NCBI GenBank assembly: GCA_013289715.1
Contig: JABCZJ010000020.1
Span: 20,209 to 84,208, forward strand
Direction: 5' to 3'
Source of the DNA: Acidobacteriota bacterium
GTDB taxonomy: Bacteria > Acidobacteriota > Terriglobia > Acidiferrales > UBA7541
DNA length: 64,000 nucleotides
Shown: positions 24,208 to 32,542 of the stretch, piece by piece
Layout of the letters: each line of letters begins with the position of its first letter
Position numbering within the stretch: position 1 is the first letter of the stretch
Translations under genes and position numbers: made by a program
Notes under the pieces: generated by a model
The model's input: only the letters and a program-made list of their open reading frames with translations
What the model was told of the DNA's origin: nothing
Database searches by the model: none

Positions 24208-25992
24208 GTGCGCAAATGTTTGCTGGCGTTGCTGTGTGTGATGGTGATGTTAGCTGTGATGTTATCTCCGGCAACCATGCGCGCGGGCTTGGCGTCGCGG
24301 GCGGCGGCTACCGAGAAGGAAGCGGCGTGGGATCGGCTGGCTGACGAATATTTCGACCAGGTGTATTTCAAGTTTGGGCCGAGCAACGGCACGAGCACGG
24401 GATTTCATCAATATGATGTGCTGCTGGAGGATTATTCGCGCGCGGGCATCGACGCGAATGTTGCCGCATTGCACGCATTCCACAAGCGCGTGGCGGCGGT
24501 GGATGCGCAGGGGCTGGACGAAACGCGTGTGGCGGACCGCGAACTGGTCCTGACGAATATTCAGGGCTCGCTGCTGACGCTGGAAACCGTTCGTCCGTGG
24601 GAGAAGAACCCGGATTTTTATTCGAGCGGGATCAGCAACAGCGTTTACGTGATCATGATACGGAAATTCGCGCCGGTGGATGAGCGGCTACGGTCGGTGG
24701 TGGCGCGCGAGGAGAAAATGCCAGCGACGTTTGCCGCCGCGCATGCGAATTTGCAGAACCCGCCGAAGATCTATACGGAGATTGCGCTGGAGCAGCTGCC
24801 GGACATTATCAGTTTTTTTCAGAATGATGTGCCGGCGGCTTTTGCTGGCGCTAGCGATCCCGCGGTGAAAGCAGCGTTTGCGAAATCGAATGGCGCGGTG
24901 ATCGAGGGGTTGCGGAGTTACGCGGATTGGCTGAAGTCGGATGTGTTGCCGCGTTCGAATGGAGATTTCCGGATCGGTGCGGAGACATTTTCGAAGAAAT
25001 TGTTGTACGACGAGATGGTGGATACGCCGCTCGACCGGCTGCTGGAAATTGGCTGGGCGGATTTGCACAAGAATCAGGCGGAATTCAAGCGTGTGGCGGC
25101 GGAGTTGGAACCCAATAAATCGACCAGCGACGTGCTGGCGGAGCTGATGGCGGACCATCCGGCGGCGGGTCACTTGTTGCAGAGTTTTCGCGACACGTTC
25201 GATGGGTTGATCGCGTTTATTCGCGCGAAACGCATCATTACGATTCCTTCGGACGTGCGCCCGATTTTGCAGGAGACGCCACCATTCATGCGGGCGACGA
25301 CGTTTGCCTCGATGGATACTCCTGGGCCGTTCGAGAATGTGGCGAAGGAGGCGTACTTCAACGTGACGTTGCCGGGAGCGCACGACACGGAGGAGGAAAT
25401 CGCGGGGCGCATGACCGCGTTCAACGTGGGGACGATTGTGAGCACTGCGACGCACGAGGCGTATCCGGGACATTACGTGCAATTTTTGTGGGTGCACGAG
25501 GCGCCAACGAAGACGCGGATGCTGCTGGGCGCGAGCTCGAACGCGGAAGGCTGGGCGCATTATTGCGAGCAGATGATGCTCGACGAAGGTTTCGGGCAGC
25601 CGGGAACGGGCGCGAAAGATGCGCGCGAAGCGAAACTGATCCGGTTGGGGCAGCTGGAGGATGCGCTGCTGCGCAATGCGCGCTTCATTGTGGGGATTGA
25701 AATGCATCGGGGCAAGATGAGTTTTGAGCAGGCGGTGGAATTTTTCGTGAAGGAAGGATATCAGTCGAAGGAAACGGGATTGGTGGAGACGAAACGGGGC
25801 ACGGGCGATCCGACTTATCTTTACTACACGCTTGGAAAGTTGGAGATTTTGAAACTACGCGAGGACGTGAAGAAGAAGCAAGGCGCTACGTTCTCGCTGG
25901 AACAATTTCACAATGATTTCATGCGGCAGGGCTTTCCGCCGATCAAGATCGTGCGCCGGGCGATGCTGGCAGATGATTCGCCGACGCTTTAA
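24208..25992 (+). CDS. DUF885 family secreted metallopeptidase-like protein
   Basis: A 594-residue protein with a signal peptide (about 1-30). The DUF885 hallmark HEAYPGH is at about 416-422, the HExxxxH-like zinc site of this family, and EGWAHY near 447 supplies the downstream glutamate. These enzymes are thought to be carboxypeptidase/aminopeptidase-like metalloproteases in the gluzincin group. The GTG 24208 start has AAGGAG 8 bases upstream. A membrane-protein gene follows 14 bases after the stop, so the two are probably co-transcribed. Substrate unknown; periplasmic peptide turnover is the simplest guess. Confidence 0.88.
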   Translation: MRKCLLALLCVMVMLAVMLSPATMRAGLASRAAATEKEAAWDRLADEYFDQVYFKFGPSNGTSTGFHQYDVLLEDYSRAGIDANVAALHAFHKRVAAVDAQGLDETRVADRELVLTNIQGSLLTLETVRPWEKNPDFYSSGISNSVYVIMIRKFAPVDERLRSVVAREEKMPATFAAAHANLQNPPKIYTEIALEQLPDIISFFQNDVPAAFAGASDPAVKAAFAKSNGAVIEGLRSYADWLKSDVLPRSNGDFRIGAETFSKKLLYDEMVDTPLDRLLEIGWADLHKNQAEFKRVAAELEPNKSTSDVLAELMADHPAAGHLLQSFRDTFDGLIAFIRAKRIITIPSDVRPILQETPPFMRATTFASMDTPGPFENVAKEAYFNVTLPGAHDTEEEIAGRMTAFNVGTIVSTATHEAYPGHYVQFLWVHEAPTKTRMLLGASSNAEGWAHYCEQMMLDEGFGQPGTGAKDAREAKLIRLGQLEDALLRNARFIVGIEMHRGKMSFEQAVEFFVKEGYQSKETGLVETKRGTGDPTYLYYTLGKLEILKLREDVKKKQGATFSLEQFHNDFMRQGFPPIKIVRRAMLADDSPTL

Positions 25993-26006
25993 TCGGCGCA
26001 CCCCTC

Positions 26007-26477
26007 ATGGACTCCATTGCGATCGACGTGTCGTTCGCGCTGCAATGTTTTCATGTGCTCTTCCTGGCGTTGCACGATTGGATTCCGCTGGGAACGCTGA
26101 ATGACGTGAAAGCTGTGCGCGGGGCGAACCCGGGCGGCAAGCTGGCGGCTGGGACGATTGTCAGCACTATTCCGTTTGCGATACCGCTCGGCGCGAGCGC
26201 TTTCTACTTGGGGCGGGCGTATCCGCATTGGTTGCTCTGGTGGCTGTGGATCAGCTACTGCTTTTTATTTGTCGGCGAATTGACGGCGTGGTGGATTCCA
26301 TACTTTTTTTACGGAGAGCCGGCGCGGGCCGCGCGCTATCGAGTGATGTTCGGTGCGACACACACGTTTCTGCCGGAGCGCAATGGTATCCGGCCGAACA
26401 CGCTGCATGTGATCCTGCACGCCGCGACGGTGGCTTTATTGATTGCTCTCGGCGTGCTGACGGCTCAGCAGGGATGA
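26007..26477 (+). CDS. Multi-span membrane protein of unknown function
   Basis: A 156-residue protein with four predicted transmembrane helices, at about 7-25, 48-68, 74-98 and 133-152. Conserved-looking polar residues within or near membranes include FHVLFLALHDW and HTFLPERNGIRPNT. I do not recognise the family with certainty. It starts 14 bases after the DUF885 stop, suggesting an operon. Confidence 0.7.
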   Translation: MDSIAIDVSFALQCFHVLFLALHDWIPLGTLNDVKAVRGANPGGKLAAGTIVSTIPFAIPLGASAFYLGRAYPHWLLWWLWISYCFLFVGELTAWWIPYFFYGEPARAARYRVMFGATHTFLPERNGIRPNTLHVILHAATVALLIALGVLTAQQG

Positions 26478-26715
26478 TCGGGGCCTGAAGCCGTGGGATT
26501 GGCAGACAAGCGCCAGCGGCGAGACGGATCTTGCGATGGTTCGTGCGTCGCGGCAGCGTGGCCGCTGCGGAACAATGGATTTCTCACTATTGCAAGTTTT
26601 TACGGATTGAGTACCATAACATTCGAGCAACTGCGTTCCGCGTGTCCTGAATGCGGGGCGAGGCCTGTTCGACTTTCCTGTATTTGTTTCGGCCATGACC
26701 GTTGGAGGAGTGAGC

Positions 26716-28215
26716 GTGCGTCGGAGCTTCATGATTCCGGTTCTCGTACTCGCGCTGGCGAGCTTTGCGCCGGTTACGTGTGCACAGCAAGGCGCGACGG
26801 TGCCTGCGGCAGTTCGCGGAACCGTGGACGTGCGACTGAGGCTTGCGGGCGGCGAAAAATTCAGCGGCGTCGCGAGCATGCGCTTGCTGACGAGCGAAGG
26901 CGTTGAAGTTGCGGAGCATAAGGACCAGATCGGTGGACGGGCGCATTTCGCGGATGTCGCGACGGGCAAATATGGCGTTGAGGTCAGCGCGCCCGGCTTC
27001 GCAACGCTTCGTCACGACGTGGAAATTTCCGACGGGCAGCCGTTTGCGACGGTTTTTCTGACCATGACGCCGGAGGTTTCCCAAGCGGCGGCGTCGCCGG
27101 GCGCTCGTTCGAATGCGAAACTCGAGCCGACGACGCGCGAGGAAGCCGAGAAATCACTGCACGCGCTGCAGCAGGAGGATTCGATTCCGCCGGTGCAGCC
27201 AAACATTACATGTCCTCTGCCCTTGGTGCTGCAGGGCGTGGAGCAGACCGTAAGGGAGCTAGTGAGCAATCTGGACCGGTTCAGCGCAACGGAGCGCGTG
27301 GAGCACTTCGCGGTACACGCCGATGGTGGAGTAGGCGTGTCTAGCGCACGCTCGTTTGACTATGTGGTGGTGGTCTCGCGCAGTGGTGACAAATGGTTCG
27401 GAATCGATGAATACCGGGACGGAGGGCTCGATCCAAGCATTTTCCCCGCTGGGATTGCCACGACGGGTTTGCCCGCGCTGGCCTTGATCTTTCACCCGAA
27501 CTTCGCCGCGGAATTTAATCTTGTGTGTACAGGACTGGGAGAATGGGCAGGAAGACCGGCGTGGCAAGTTCGATTCGAACAGCGGCCGGACCGCCCCAAC
27601 CAGATACGCAGCTACATAATCTACCAGAATTCTTACGCGGTTCCACTGAAGGGCTGGGCGATGATCGACGCCGGCACTTTTCAAGTGTTGCGGTTGGATT
27701 CGGAATTAATCAATCCGGTGGCGCACATCAAGCTGACACAAGAACGCATTGCGATTGATTATGCGCCGGTGCAATTCCGCACCGAGGAACAACAGATGTG
27801 GCTGCCGCGGAGTGCCGAACTGTACGTGGAGAGAAAAGGCAATCGTTACTACCGCCGACACACGTTCAGCAGTTTCCAAGTGTTCACGGTGGGGACGCAG
27901 CAAAATGTTCACCCGCCGAAGGAATCGTATGCCTTCACGAACAATTCGAATCACGAGATTTTGGGAGTGCTGACGGTGAACCCGATTCCGGGCAGGGAAC
28001 TGCACGAGGTGACCATCACGTTCAAAATTCCCGCGGGCGGCACGGTGTTCAAGGTGGTGGGGCCGGGCAAGGATGTGAACTTCCCGGTGGACGCGGTGGA
28101 ATCAGCGCGATTCGCGCACAACGGTCCGCCAGGATCGATTGATGCGAACGCCTACTTCGTGAAGGCGAGCACACTGGAGCTGGTGCCGGACACTGTGGTT
28201 CCTGCGGCCCAATAA
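26716..28215 (+). CDS. Secreted protein with carboxypeptidase regulatory-like domain
   Basis: A 499-residue exported protein. After a signal peptide (about 1-22) comes a carboxypeptidase-regulatory-like beta sandwich (about 30-115: VDVRLRLAGGEKFSG, then GKYGVEVSAPGFATL). From about residue 155 it matches the whole mature part of the protein at 58223-59176: CPLPLVL against CPLLDVL, LPALALIFHPNF against LPVLALIFNPNF, and the HTFSSFQVF against HTFSDFQLF segment. This defines an unnamed family of about 260 residues. GTG 26716 is preferred over an ATG 7 codons upstream because GGAGG lies 7 bases before it. Function unknown. Confidence 0.75.
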   Translation: MRRSFMIPVLVLALASFAPVTCAQQGATVPAAVRGTVDVRLRLAGGEKFSGVASMRLLTSEGVEVAEHKDQIGGRAHFADVATGKYGVEVSAPGFATLRHDVEISDGQPFATVFLTMTPEVSQAAASPGARSNAKLEPTTREEAEKSLHALQQEDSIPPVQPNITCPLPLVLQGVEQTVRELVSNLDRFSATERVEHFAVHADGGVGVSSARSFDYVVVVSRSGDKWFGIDEYRDGGLDPSIFPAGIATTGLPALALIFHPNFAAEFNLVCTGLGEWAGRPAWQVRFEQRPDRPNQIRSYIIYQNSYAVPLKGWAMIDAGTFQVLRLDSELINPVAHIKLTQERIAIDYAPVQFRTEEQQMWLPRSAELYVERKGNRYYRRHTFSSFQVFTVGTQQNVHPPKESYAFTNNSNHEILGVLTVNPIPGRELHEVTITFKIPAGGTVFKVVGPGKDVNFPVDAVESARFAHNGPPGSIDANAYFVKASTLELVPDTVVPAAQ

Positions 28216-28348
28216 ACGGAGTATTCGAATCTGATTGCTGCTGCCAATAATTCCGCAGACGACCTCGCCGACTGTTAAAATCCCCATCGATTATGTGACA
28301 AGGCGCTTTAGCTGGGGCGCGAAGCGCGATGGTACGGAAGGGTTGGCG

Positions 28349-28540
28349 GTGGACGGCGAAGAAAAATGTCCGGTGAGCGGGAAGCGGAAGTATGCGAACG
28401 AACGTGAGGCTCTGGCGACTGCGGCGCATCAGATCGCGGCCGCTCGTGCGCCGAAAGAGCTGCGGGCTTATCGCTGTTCTTGGTGCGAGGCTTGGCATTT
28501 GACGAAGAATGCGGGAAAAGGCGGGAAGGCGCGCGGATGA
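28349..28540 (+). CDS. Small CxxC protein with a CPVSGK motif
   Basis: A 63-residue protein, MDGEEKCPVSGKRKY at the N-terminus and AYRCSWCEAWHLTK at the C-terminus, the compact pattern of a widespread uncharacterised small-protein family. Cys and His residues (Cys7, the CSWC pair and the His of WHLT) could bind zinc. The frame is open further upstream to 28235, but GTG 28349 has GGAAGGG 6 bases before it. A strong terminator follows 32 bases after the stop. Confidence 0.55.
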   Translation: MDGEEKCPVSGKRKYANEREALATAAHQIAAARAPKELRAYRCSWCEAWHLTKNAGKGGKARG

Positions 28541-28572
28541 CCGGCTCGATGGTGCCGCGCGGGTGGGCAGAA

Positions 28573-28604
28573 AAAACCGGGAGGCTGGTTGGCCTCCCGG
28601 TTTT
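28573..28604. terminator. Bidirectional terminator between convergent genes
   Basis: A perfect 13-bp stem (28573-28585 with 28592-28604) has a 6-base loop, with AAAA at one end and TTTT at the other, so it can terminate in either direction. It lies between the plus-strand gene ending at 28540 and the minus-strand gene ending at 28641. Confidence 0.75.
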
Positions 28605-28640
28605 CGTGCGATTTAAATTCCCTGAAAAATCGTACCGGAA

Positions 28641-29585
28641 TTATTTTTGGTCCTTCTTGCTGTTCTTGTCTTTGTGGATTTCCTTGCTGGTTTTGTTTTG
28701 TTCCTTGTTTACTTGTTTCTTTTCCGCGGGAGTCAGCTTGCCGCCGTTGGCTTCGCGGTCGGCTTTGGTCTGTTGATTGATGTGCTGCTCCTGCTTTTCG
28801 ACATGGGCCGTTTCGCCCGCCGACATTTTGCCGCTGGAGACGCCTTCGCCGATGCGCTTCTGCTGATTTTCGGCGCGTTCTCCGACGTGGCTCATCGCGG
28901 GATTCGCGGGTTTGCCATGATTTTCGGACGCGAAGTTGGAACGGTCCTGGCTGGCCGCGTGTTCGTGGGACATTTGTTCGGAAGTCGGCTGGACGTGTGG
29001 CTCGTTTGCAGCTGCGCGTTCCTGAGCTGTCGCTACGACCGTTGTGCCGCCCGGGCCGCCGTTGAAGCTGGCGTGGGCGCTGACGCCGACGTTCTCGTGG
29101 ACCACGGTGCGATCAACGAAGGTGTTGTGAACGACCGTCGTGTTGACGTTGACGACTGCGGTGTTGTACGCGAAGTGCCCGCCGCGCCATTCGCCACCGG
29201 CGAAGCCCACACCGCCGTAACCGAATCCGTAATTCACGCCGCCGTAGAAACCGATGTGCGGTCCCCAGTAACCGGCATGCCAGCCGTAAACGCCGCCTGC
29301 GAAGCCCCAGTAGCCGGGAGTCCACAGGACGCCGACGCGCGGCGGAGCGACCCAAACGCCGGGAACCCAGTAGTAGCCTGCGTCACCGTAGGCCCAATAA
29401 CCGGGAGTCCAAAGATAGCCTTCGGTGGGACACGCGGGCTGCACATAAACCGGCAGCGCCGGTGGTCCCACGTGTACGGAGATGCCCACCGCGATCTGCG
29501 CAGAGGCCGAAGACGGCATGGACGCGAGCCCGAGGGGCACGCAGAGTGCAAGAAGCAGTGTTCGGATGAAAGTCAGCTTAGGCAT
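28641..29585 (-). CDS. Secreted YXWGXW-repeat protein, basic lysine-rich tail
   Basis: A 314-residue exported protein with a signal peptide (about 1-30) and the same run of aromatic repeats as the protein at 22778-23911: YLWTPGYWAYG, YYWVPGVWV, VLWTPGYWGF and YGWHAGYWGPH, then a Gly/Tyr-rich stretch. The tail differs: it is Glu/His/Asn- then Lys/Glu/Gln-rich and ends in KDKNSKKDQK. The start has GGAGG 9 bases upstream. The two paralogues face the same way and bracket four genes on the other strand, which suggests duplication; function is unknown. Confidence 0.8.
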   Translation of the reverse strand: MPKLTFIRTLLLALCVPLGLASMPSSASAQIAVGISVHVGPPALPVYVQPACPTEGYLWTPGYWAYGDAGYYWVPGVWVAPPRVGVLWTPGYWGFAGGVYGWHAGYWGPHIGFYGGVNYGFGYGGVGFAGGEWRGGHFAYNTAVVNVNTTVVHNTFVDRTVVHENVGVSAHASFNGGPGGTTVVATAQERAAANEPHVQPTSEQMSHEHAASQDRSNFASENHGKPANPAMSHVGERAENQQKRIGEGVSSGKMSAGETAHVEKQEQHINQQTKADREANGGKLTPAEKKQVNKEQNKTSKEIHKDKNSKKDQK

Positions 29586-30084
29586 TGGGAAATCCTCCCT
29601 TTCGAGAATTCGTAGATTGCTAAAATTTCAATTTTTGCTGCTTTTCAGAAACCGAGCTGGGCTCGCTCCATGATTTGTAGAACCCGGAGACTCGCCGAAG
29701 GTTTCGCGCTGATTTCGCTGCGATTCCGGTGGCGGCTAACCCCTCGGCTGACAATAATTATAGGACGGAGGAAATCGGTGGGAATCCTGTGCTGCACAAG
29801 TACTCTCTGAGTCGGTAAATACGACTCGAAACTGCTGATAATATATGACTTACGTGCGCTGCGAGAATGGCTTTGCGGATGAAAACCTGCACGAGTGGAC
29901 AGAGCGACGCTTGTACCATGGGACAGTCTCGGAGCAGGCTCGTCATTACGATGTCCCAATGTGGCCGCATCATCTATCGCGGTCACTTGGTGCGAACATC
30001 GTTCCACCGCGCGTATGTCGAGCAATTGCAGAACTAGTTGTCCTTAGGAAAAGATTGAGCGCGAGGACTTCGGCGGCAAACAAA
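29586..30084. other. Gene-poor spacer of about 500 bases
   Basis: No convincing gene. A plus-strand frame at 29845-30120 runs straight through the groEL terminator stem and has no ribosome binding site, so it is rejected. The region is more AT-rich than its surroundings, with stretches such as ATAATTATAGG and GATAATATATG, and may contain the promoter of the minus-strand YXWGXW gene. Confidence 0.4.
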
Positions 30085-30118
30085 AAGGGCGCTTCGGTTT
30101 TTCGACCGAAGCGCCCTT
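30085..30118 (-). terminator. Terminator of the groES-groEL operon
   Basis: A perfect 13-bp stem (30085-30097 with 30106-30118) with an 8-base loop. On the minus strand it is followed by TTTTTGTTT. It lies 109 bases beyond the groEL stop at 30227. Confidence 0.8.
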
Positions 30119-30226
30119 GATCCTTCTGGATGATGCTTTGCTGAGGGCAGCTTCCTCACCCGCTACGCGGGTTCGCAATTACGCTCGAGCCGAGATGCGG
30201 CTCGAGCCGAGGCTGCGATCTGCGAT

Positions 30227-31867
30227 TTAGTACATGCCGCCCATGCCGCCGGCGCCTGGGGCACCGCCGCCGTGAGCTGCGCCGGCTTCCTTGGGTTCCT
30301 TGATGTCGGCCACCAGAGCTTCGGTGGTGAGCATGAGGCCCGCGATGGAAGCGGCGTTCTGCAGAGCGAGACGAGTTACCTTGGCCGGGTCAATCACGCC
30401 TGCCTTGACCAGATCGCCGTACTCGCCGGTGTCCGCGTTGTAGCCAAAGTTCTCGTCCTTGGACTCGCGGATCTTGCCCAGAATGACGGCACCTTCGTCG
30501 CCGGCATTGTGGACGATCTGACGGAGAGGCTCTTCGAGAGCGCGCTTCACGATGTTGACGCCGATGGCATCGTCATCATGCAGCTTGAGCTTATCGAGAG
30601 CCGGGATGCAGCGGATCAACGCCACACCGCCGCCGGGAACGATACCTTCCTCGACAGCTGCGCGGGTTGCGTGCATCGCATCTTCGACGCGAGCTTTCTT
30701 TTCCTTCAGCTCGGTTTCGGTAGCGGCGCCGACTTTAATGACGGCAACGCCGCCGACGAGTTTCGCCAGACGCTCTTGCAGCTTTTCCTTGTCGTAGTCG
30801 GAGGTGGTGTCTTCCACTTGCGCGCGGATCTGACGGACGCGGCCTTCGATTTCCGATGGCTTGCCGCCGCCTTCGACGATAGTGGTGTTGTCCTTATCAA
30901 TCGTGATCTTCTTGGCCCGGCCGAGATCTTCAGGCTTCACATTCTCGAGCTTGATGCCGAGATCTTCGGTGATGGCCTTGCCGCCGGTGAGTGTGGCGAT
31001 GTCTTCGAGCATGGCCTTGCGGCGATCCCCGAAGCCAGGAGCCTTCACGGCAGCGCACTGCAGAGTGCCGCGGAGCTTATTGACGACGAGAGTGGCGAGA
31101 GCTTCACCTTCGACGTCTTCCGCGATGATCAAAAGCGGCTTGCCCTGCTTGGCGATCTGCTCGAGAAGGGGCAGCAAGTCCTTCATCGAGGAGATTTTCT
31201 TTTCGTGGATGAGGATGCGGACGTCTTCCATCGCGCATTCCATGCGTTCGGGGTCGGTGACGAAGTAGGGCGAGAGGTAGCCGCGGTCGAACTGCATGCC
31301 TTCGACGACCTCGAGCGACGTTTCCATGGTCTTGGACTCTTCCACGGTGATTACGCCGTCCTTGCCGACCTTCTTCATCGCACCGGCAATGATGTCGCCG
31401 ATGTGCTTGTCGTTGTTCGCGCTGATGGTGCCGACCTGGGCGATCATGTCGCCCTTGACGTCCTTATGCAGACGGCGAACTTCCTCGACGGCCACTTCGA
31501 CGGCTCGTTCAATGCCGCGCTTCAGTGCCGTGGGGCTGGCACCGGCCGCTACCGCCTTCACGCCTTCGCGGAAGATGGCCTGGGCCAGTACGGTGGCTGT
31601 GGTGGTTCCGTCGCCGGCTACGTCGGAAGTCTTGGACGCCACTTCACGGACCATCTGCGCGCCCATGTTCTCGAGCGGATCCTGCAGCTCGATTTCCTTG
31701 GCGACGGTGACGCCGTCCTTGGTGATGATCGGCGAGCCGAACTTCTTTTCGATTACCGCATTGCGGCCCTTGGGGCCGAGGGTGATCTTTACTGCGTCGG
31801 CGAGCTGATTGACGCCGCGCAGGATCGCCTGGCGAGAATTTTCACCAGTCACGATTTGCTTTGCCAT
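30227..31867 (-). CDS. groEL: Chaperonin GroEL (Hsp60)
   Basis: A 546-residue chaperonin subunit of normal length; 14-mers fold client proteins with the GroES lid. It begins MAKQIVTGENSRQ, contains KFGSPIITKDGVTVAKEI, the ATP-site segment GDGTTTATVLAQ, and AAVEEGIVPGGGVAL, and ends in the Gly-Gly-Met tail GGAPGAGGMGGMY. AGGAG precedes the ATG by about 10 bases. It is the second gene of the groES-groEL operon, 85 bases after groES, and is controlled by the CIRCE element upstream of groES. Confidence 0.98.
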   Translation of the reverse strand: MAKQIVTGENSRQAILRGVNQLADAVKITLGPKGRNAVIEKKFGSPIITKDGVTVAKEIELQDPLENMGAQMVREVASKTSDVAGDGTTTATVLAQAIFREGVKAVAAGASPTALKRGIERAVEVAVEEVRRLHKDVKGDMIAQVGTISANNDKHIGDIIAGAMKKVGKDGVITVEESKTMETSLEVVEGMQFDRGYLSPYFVTDPERMECAMEDVRILIHEKKISSMKDLLPLLEQIAKQGKPLLIIAEDVEGEALATLVVNKLRGTLQCAAVKAPGFGDRRKAMLEDIATLTGGKAITEDLGIKLENVKPEDLGRAKKITIDKDNTTIVEGGGKPSEIEGRVRQIRAQVEDTTSDYDKEKLQERLAKLVGGVAVIKVGAATETELKEKKARVEDAMHATRAAVEEGIVPGGGVALIRCIPALDKLKLHDDDAIGVNIVKRALEEPLRQIVHNAGDEGAVILGKIRESKDENFGYNADTGEYGDLVKAGVIDPAKVTRLALQNAASIAGLMLTTEALVADIKEPKEAGAAHGGGAPGAGGMGGMY

Positions 31868-31952
31868 GATTTATTTCTCCTATTTTTGTATTGCGAGTTG
31901 GTTATCCGGTCGGCGGCTTAGGCCGCGTCCGGGAAGTTGCGTTTGGATCGAG

Positions 31953-32273
31953 TTACTTCTTGCCACCGGCTGCTTTGGCAGCGGGTCCGAGTTTCGCGAG
32001 GATCTCGTCTTCCTTCATGATCATGTATTCCTCGCCGTCAATGGTGATGTCGTTGCCGCTGTACTTGCCGAACAGGATGCGGTCACCGGCTTTCACGTCG
32101 AGGGGGATCAGTTCACCTTTTTCGCGGCGGCCAGAGCCGACGGCGATGACTTCACCCTCTTGTGGTTTCTCTTTTGCGGAGTCCGGGATGATGATGCCAC
32201 CCTTGATGGATTCCTTTTCTTCCAAGCGCCGCACCAGCACGCGGTCGTGTAGGGGCGTGATATTGACTGCCAT
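31953..32273 (-). CDS. groES: Co-chaperonin GroES (Hsp10)
   Basis: A 106-residue GroES; seven copies form the lid of the GroEL cage. It starts MAVNITPLHDRVLVRRLE and contains the mobile loop KESIKGGIIIPDSAKEKPQEG, AVGSG, DRILFGKYSG and EEYMIMKEDEILA. ATG 32273 is chosen because GGAGG lies 8 bases upstream; the upstream codons in the same frame belong to the leader. The C-terminal AAKAAGGKK is a short extension. Confidence 0.97.
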   Translation of the reverse strand: MAVNITPLHDRVLVRRLEEKESIKGGIIIPDSAKEKPQEGEVIAVGSGRREKGELIPLDVKAGDRILFGKYSGNDITIDGEEYMIMKEDEILAKLGPAAKAAGGKK

Positions 32274-32338
32274 TTGTGAAATTCCTCCAATTGTTTGGTG
32301 AGACTTGCCGGGAGGAGTTACGGCGGTCAGGAGACCGT

Positions 32339-32365
32339 TTAGCACTCCTCGTAGGCGAGTGCTAA
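32339..32365 (-). promoter_or_regulatory. CIRCE operator (HrcA binding site)
   Basis: A perfect match to the consensus: TTAGCACTC, 9-base spacer, GAGTGCTAA. It overlaps the -10 region of the groES promoter, where HrcA repressor would block transcription at normal temperature. hrcA itself is not in the window. Confidence 0.97.
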
Positions 32366-32392
32366 TATAGCAACCGCATCAAGGGGAGTCAA
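32364..32392 (-). promoter_or_regulatory. groES-groEL promoter
   Basis: On the minus strand TTGACT (32387-32392) and TATATT (32364-32369) are separated by exactly 17 bases, a near-consensus vegetative promoter. The -10 touches the CIRCE operator, so repression is by direct occlusion. Confidence 0.85.
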
Positions 32393-32542
32393 GCGAGAAT
32401 GTGATTATTCGAGGCTCACATCTGCATATGCTTCTTGTGTGTATAGTTTTTATTTTCAGTTGTTTGGATGCCGCCAGATTTTTCTGACACTTGATTCTTG
32501 CCTTGGGCGCGGCGGGAGGCTAGAATCCCGGCACTGACGCTG

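Noticed and set aside
29845..30120. A 91-codon frame before groEL's terminator
   Set aside because: Its last codons are the terminator stem and there is no ribosome binding site.
30272..31921. A 549-codon plus-strand open frame opposite groEL
   Set aside because: It is exactly antisense to the conserved groEL gene, and its protein shows no family features; the groEL codon pattern explains it.
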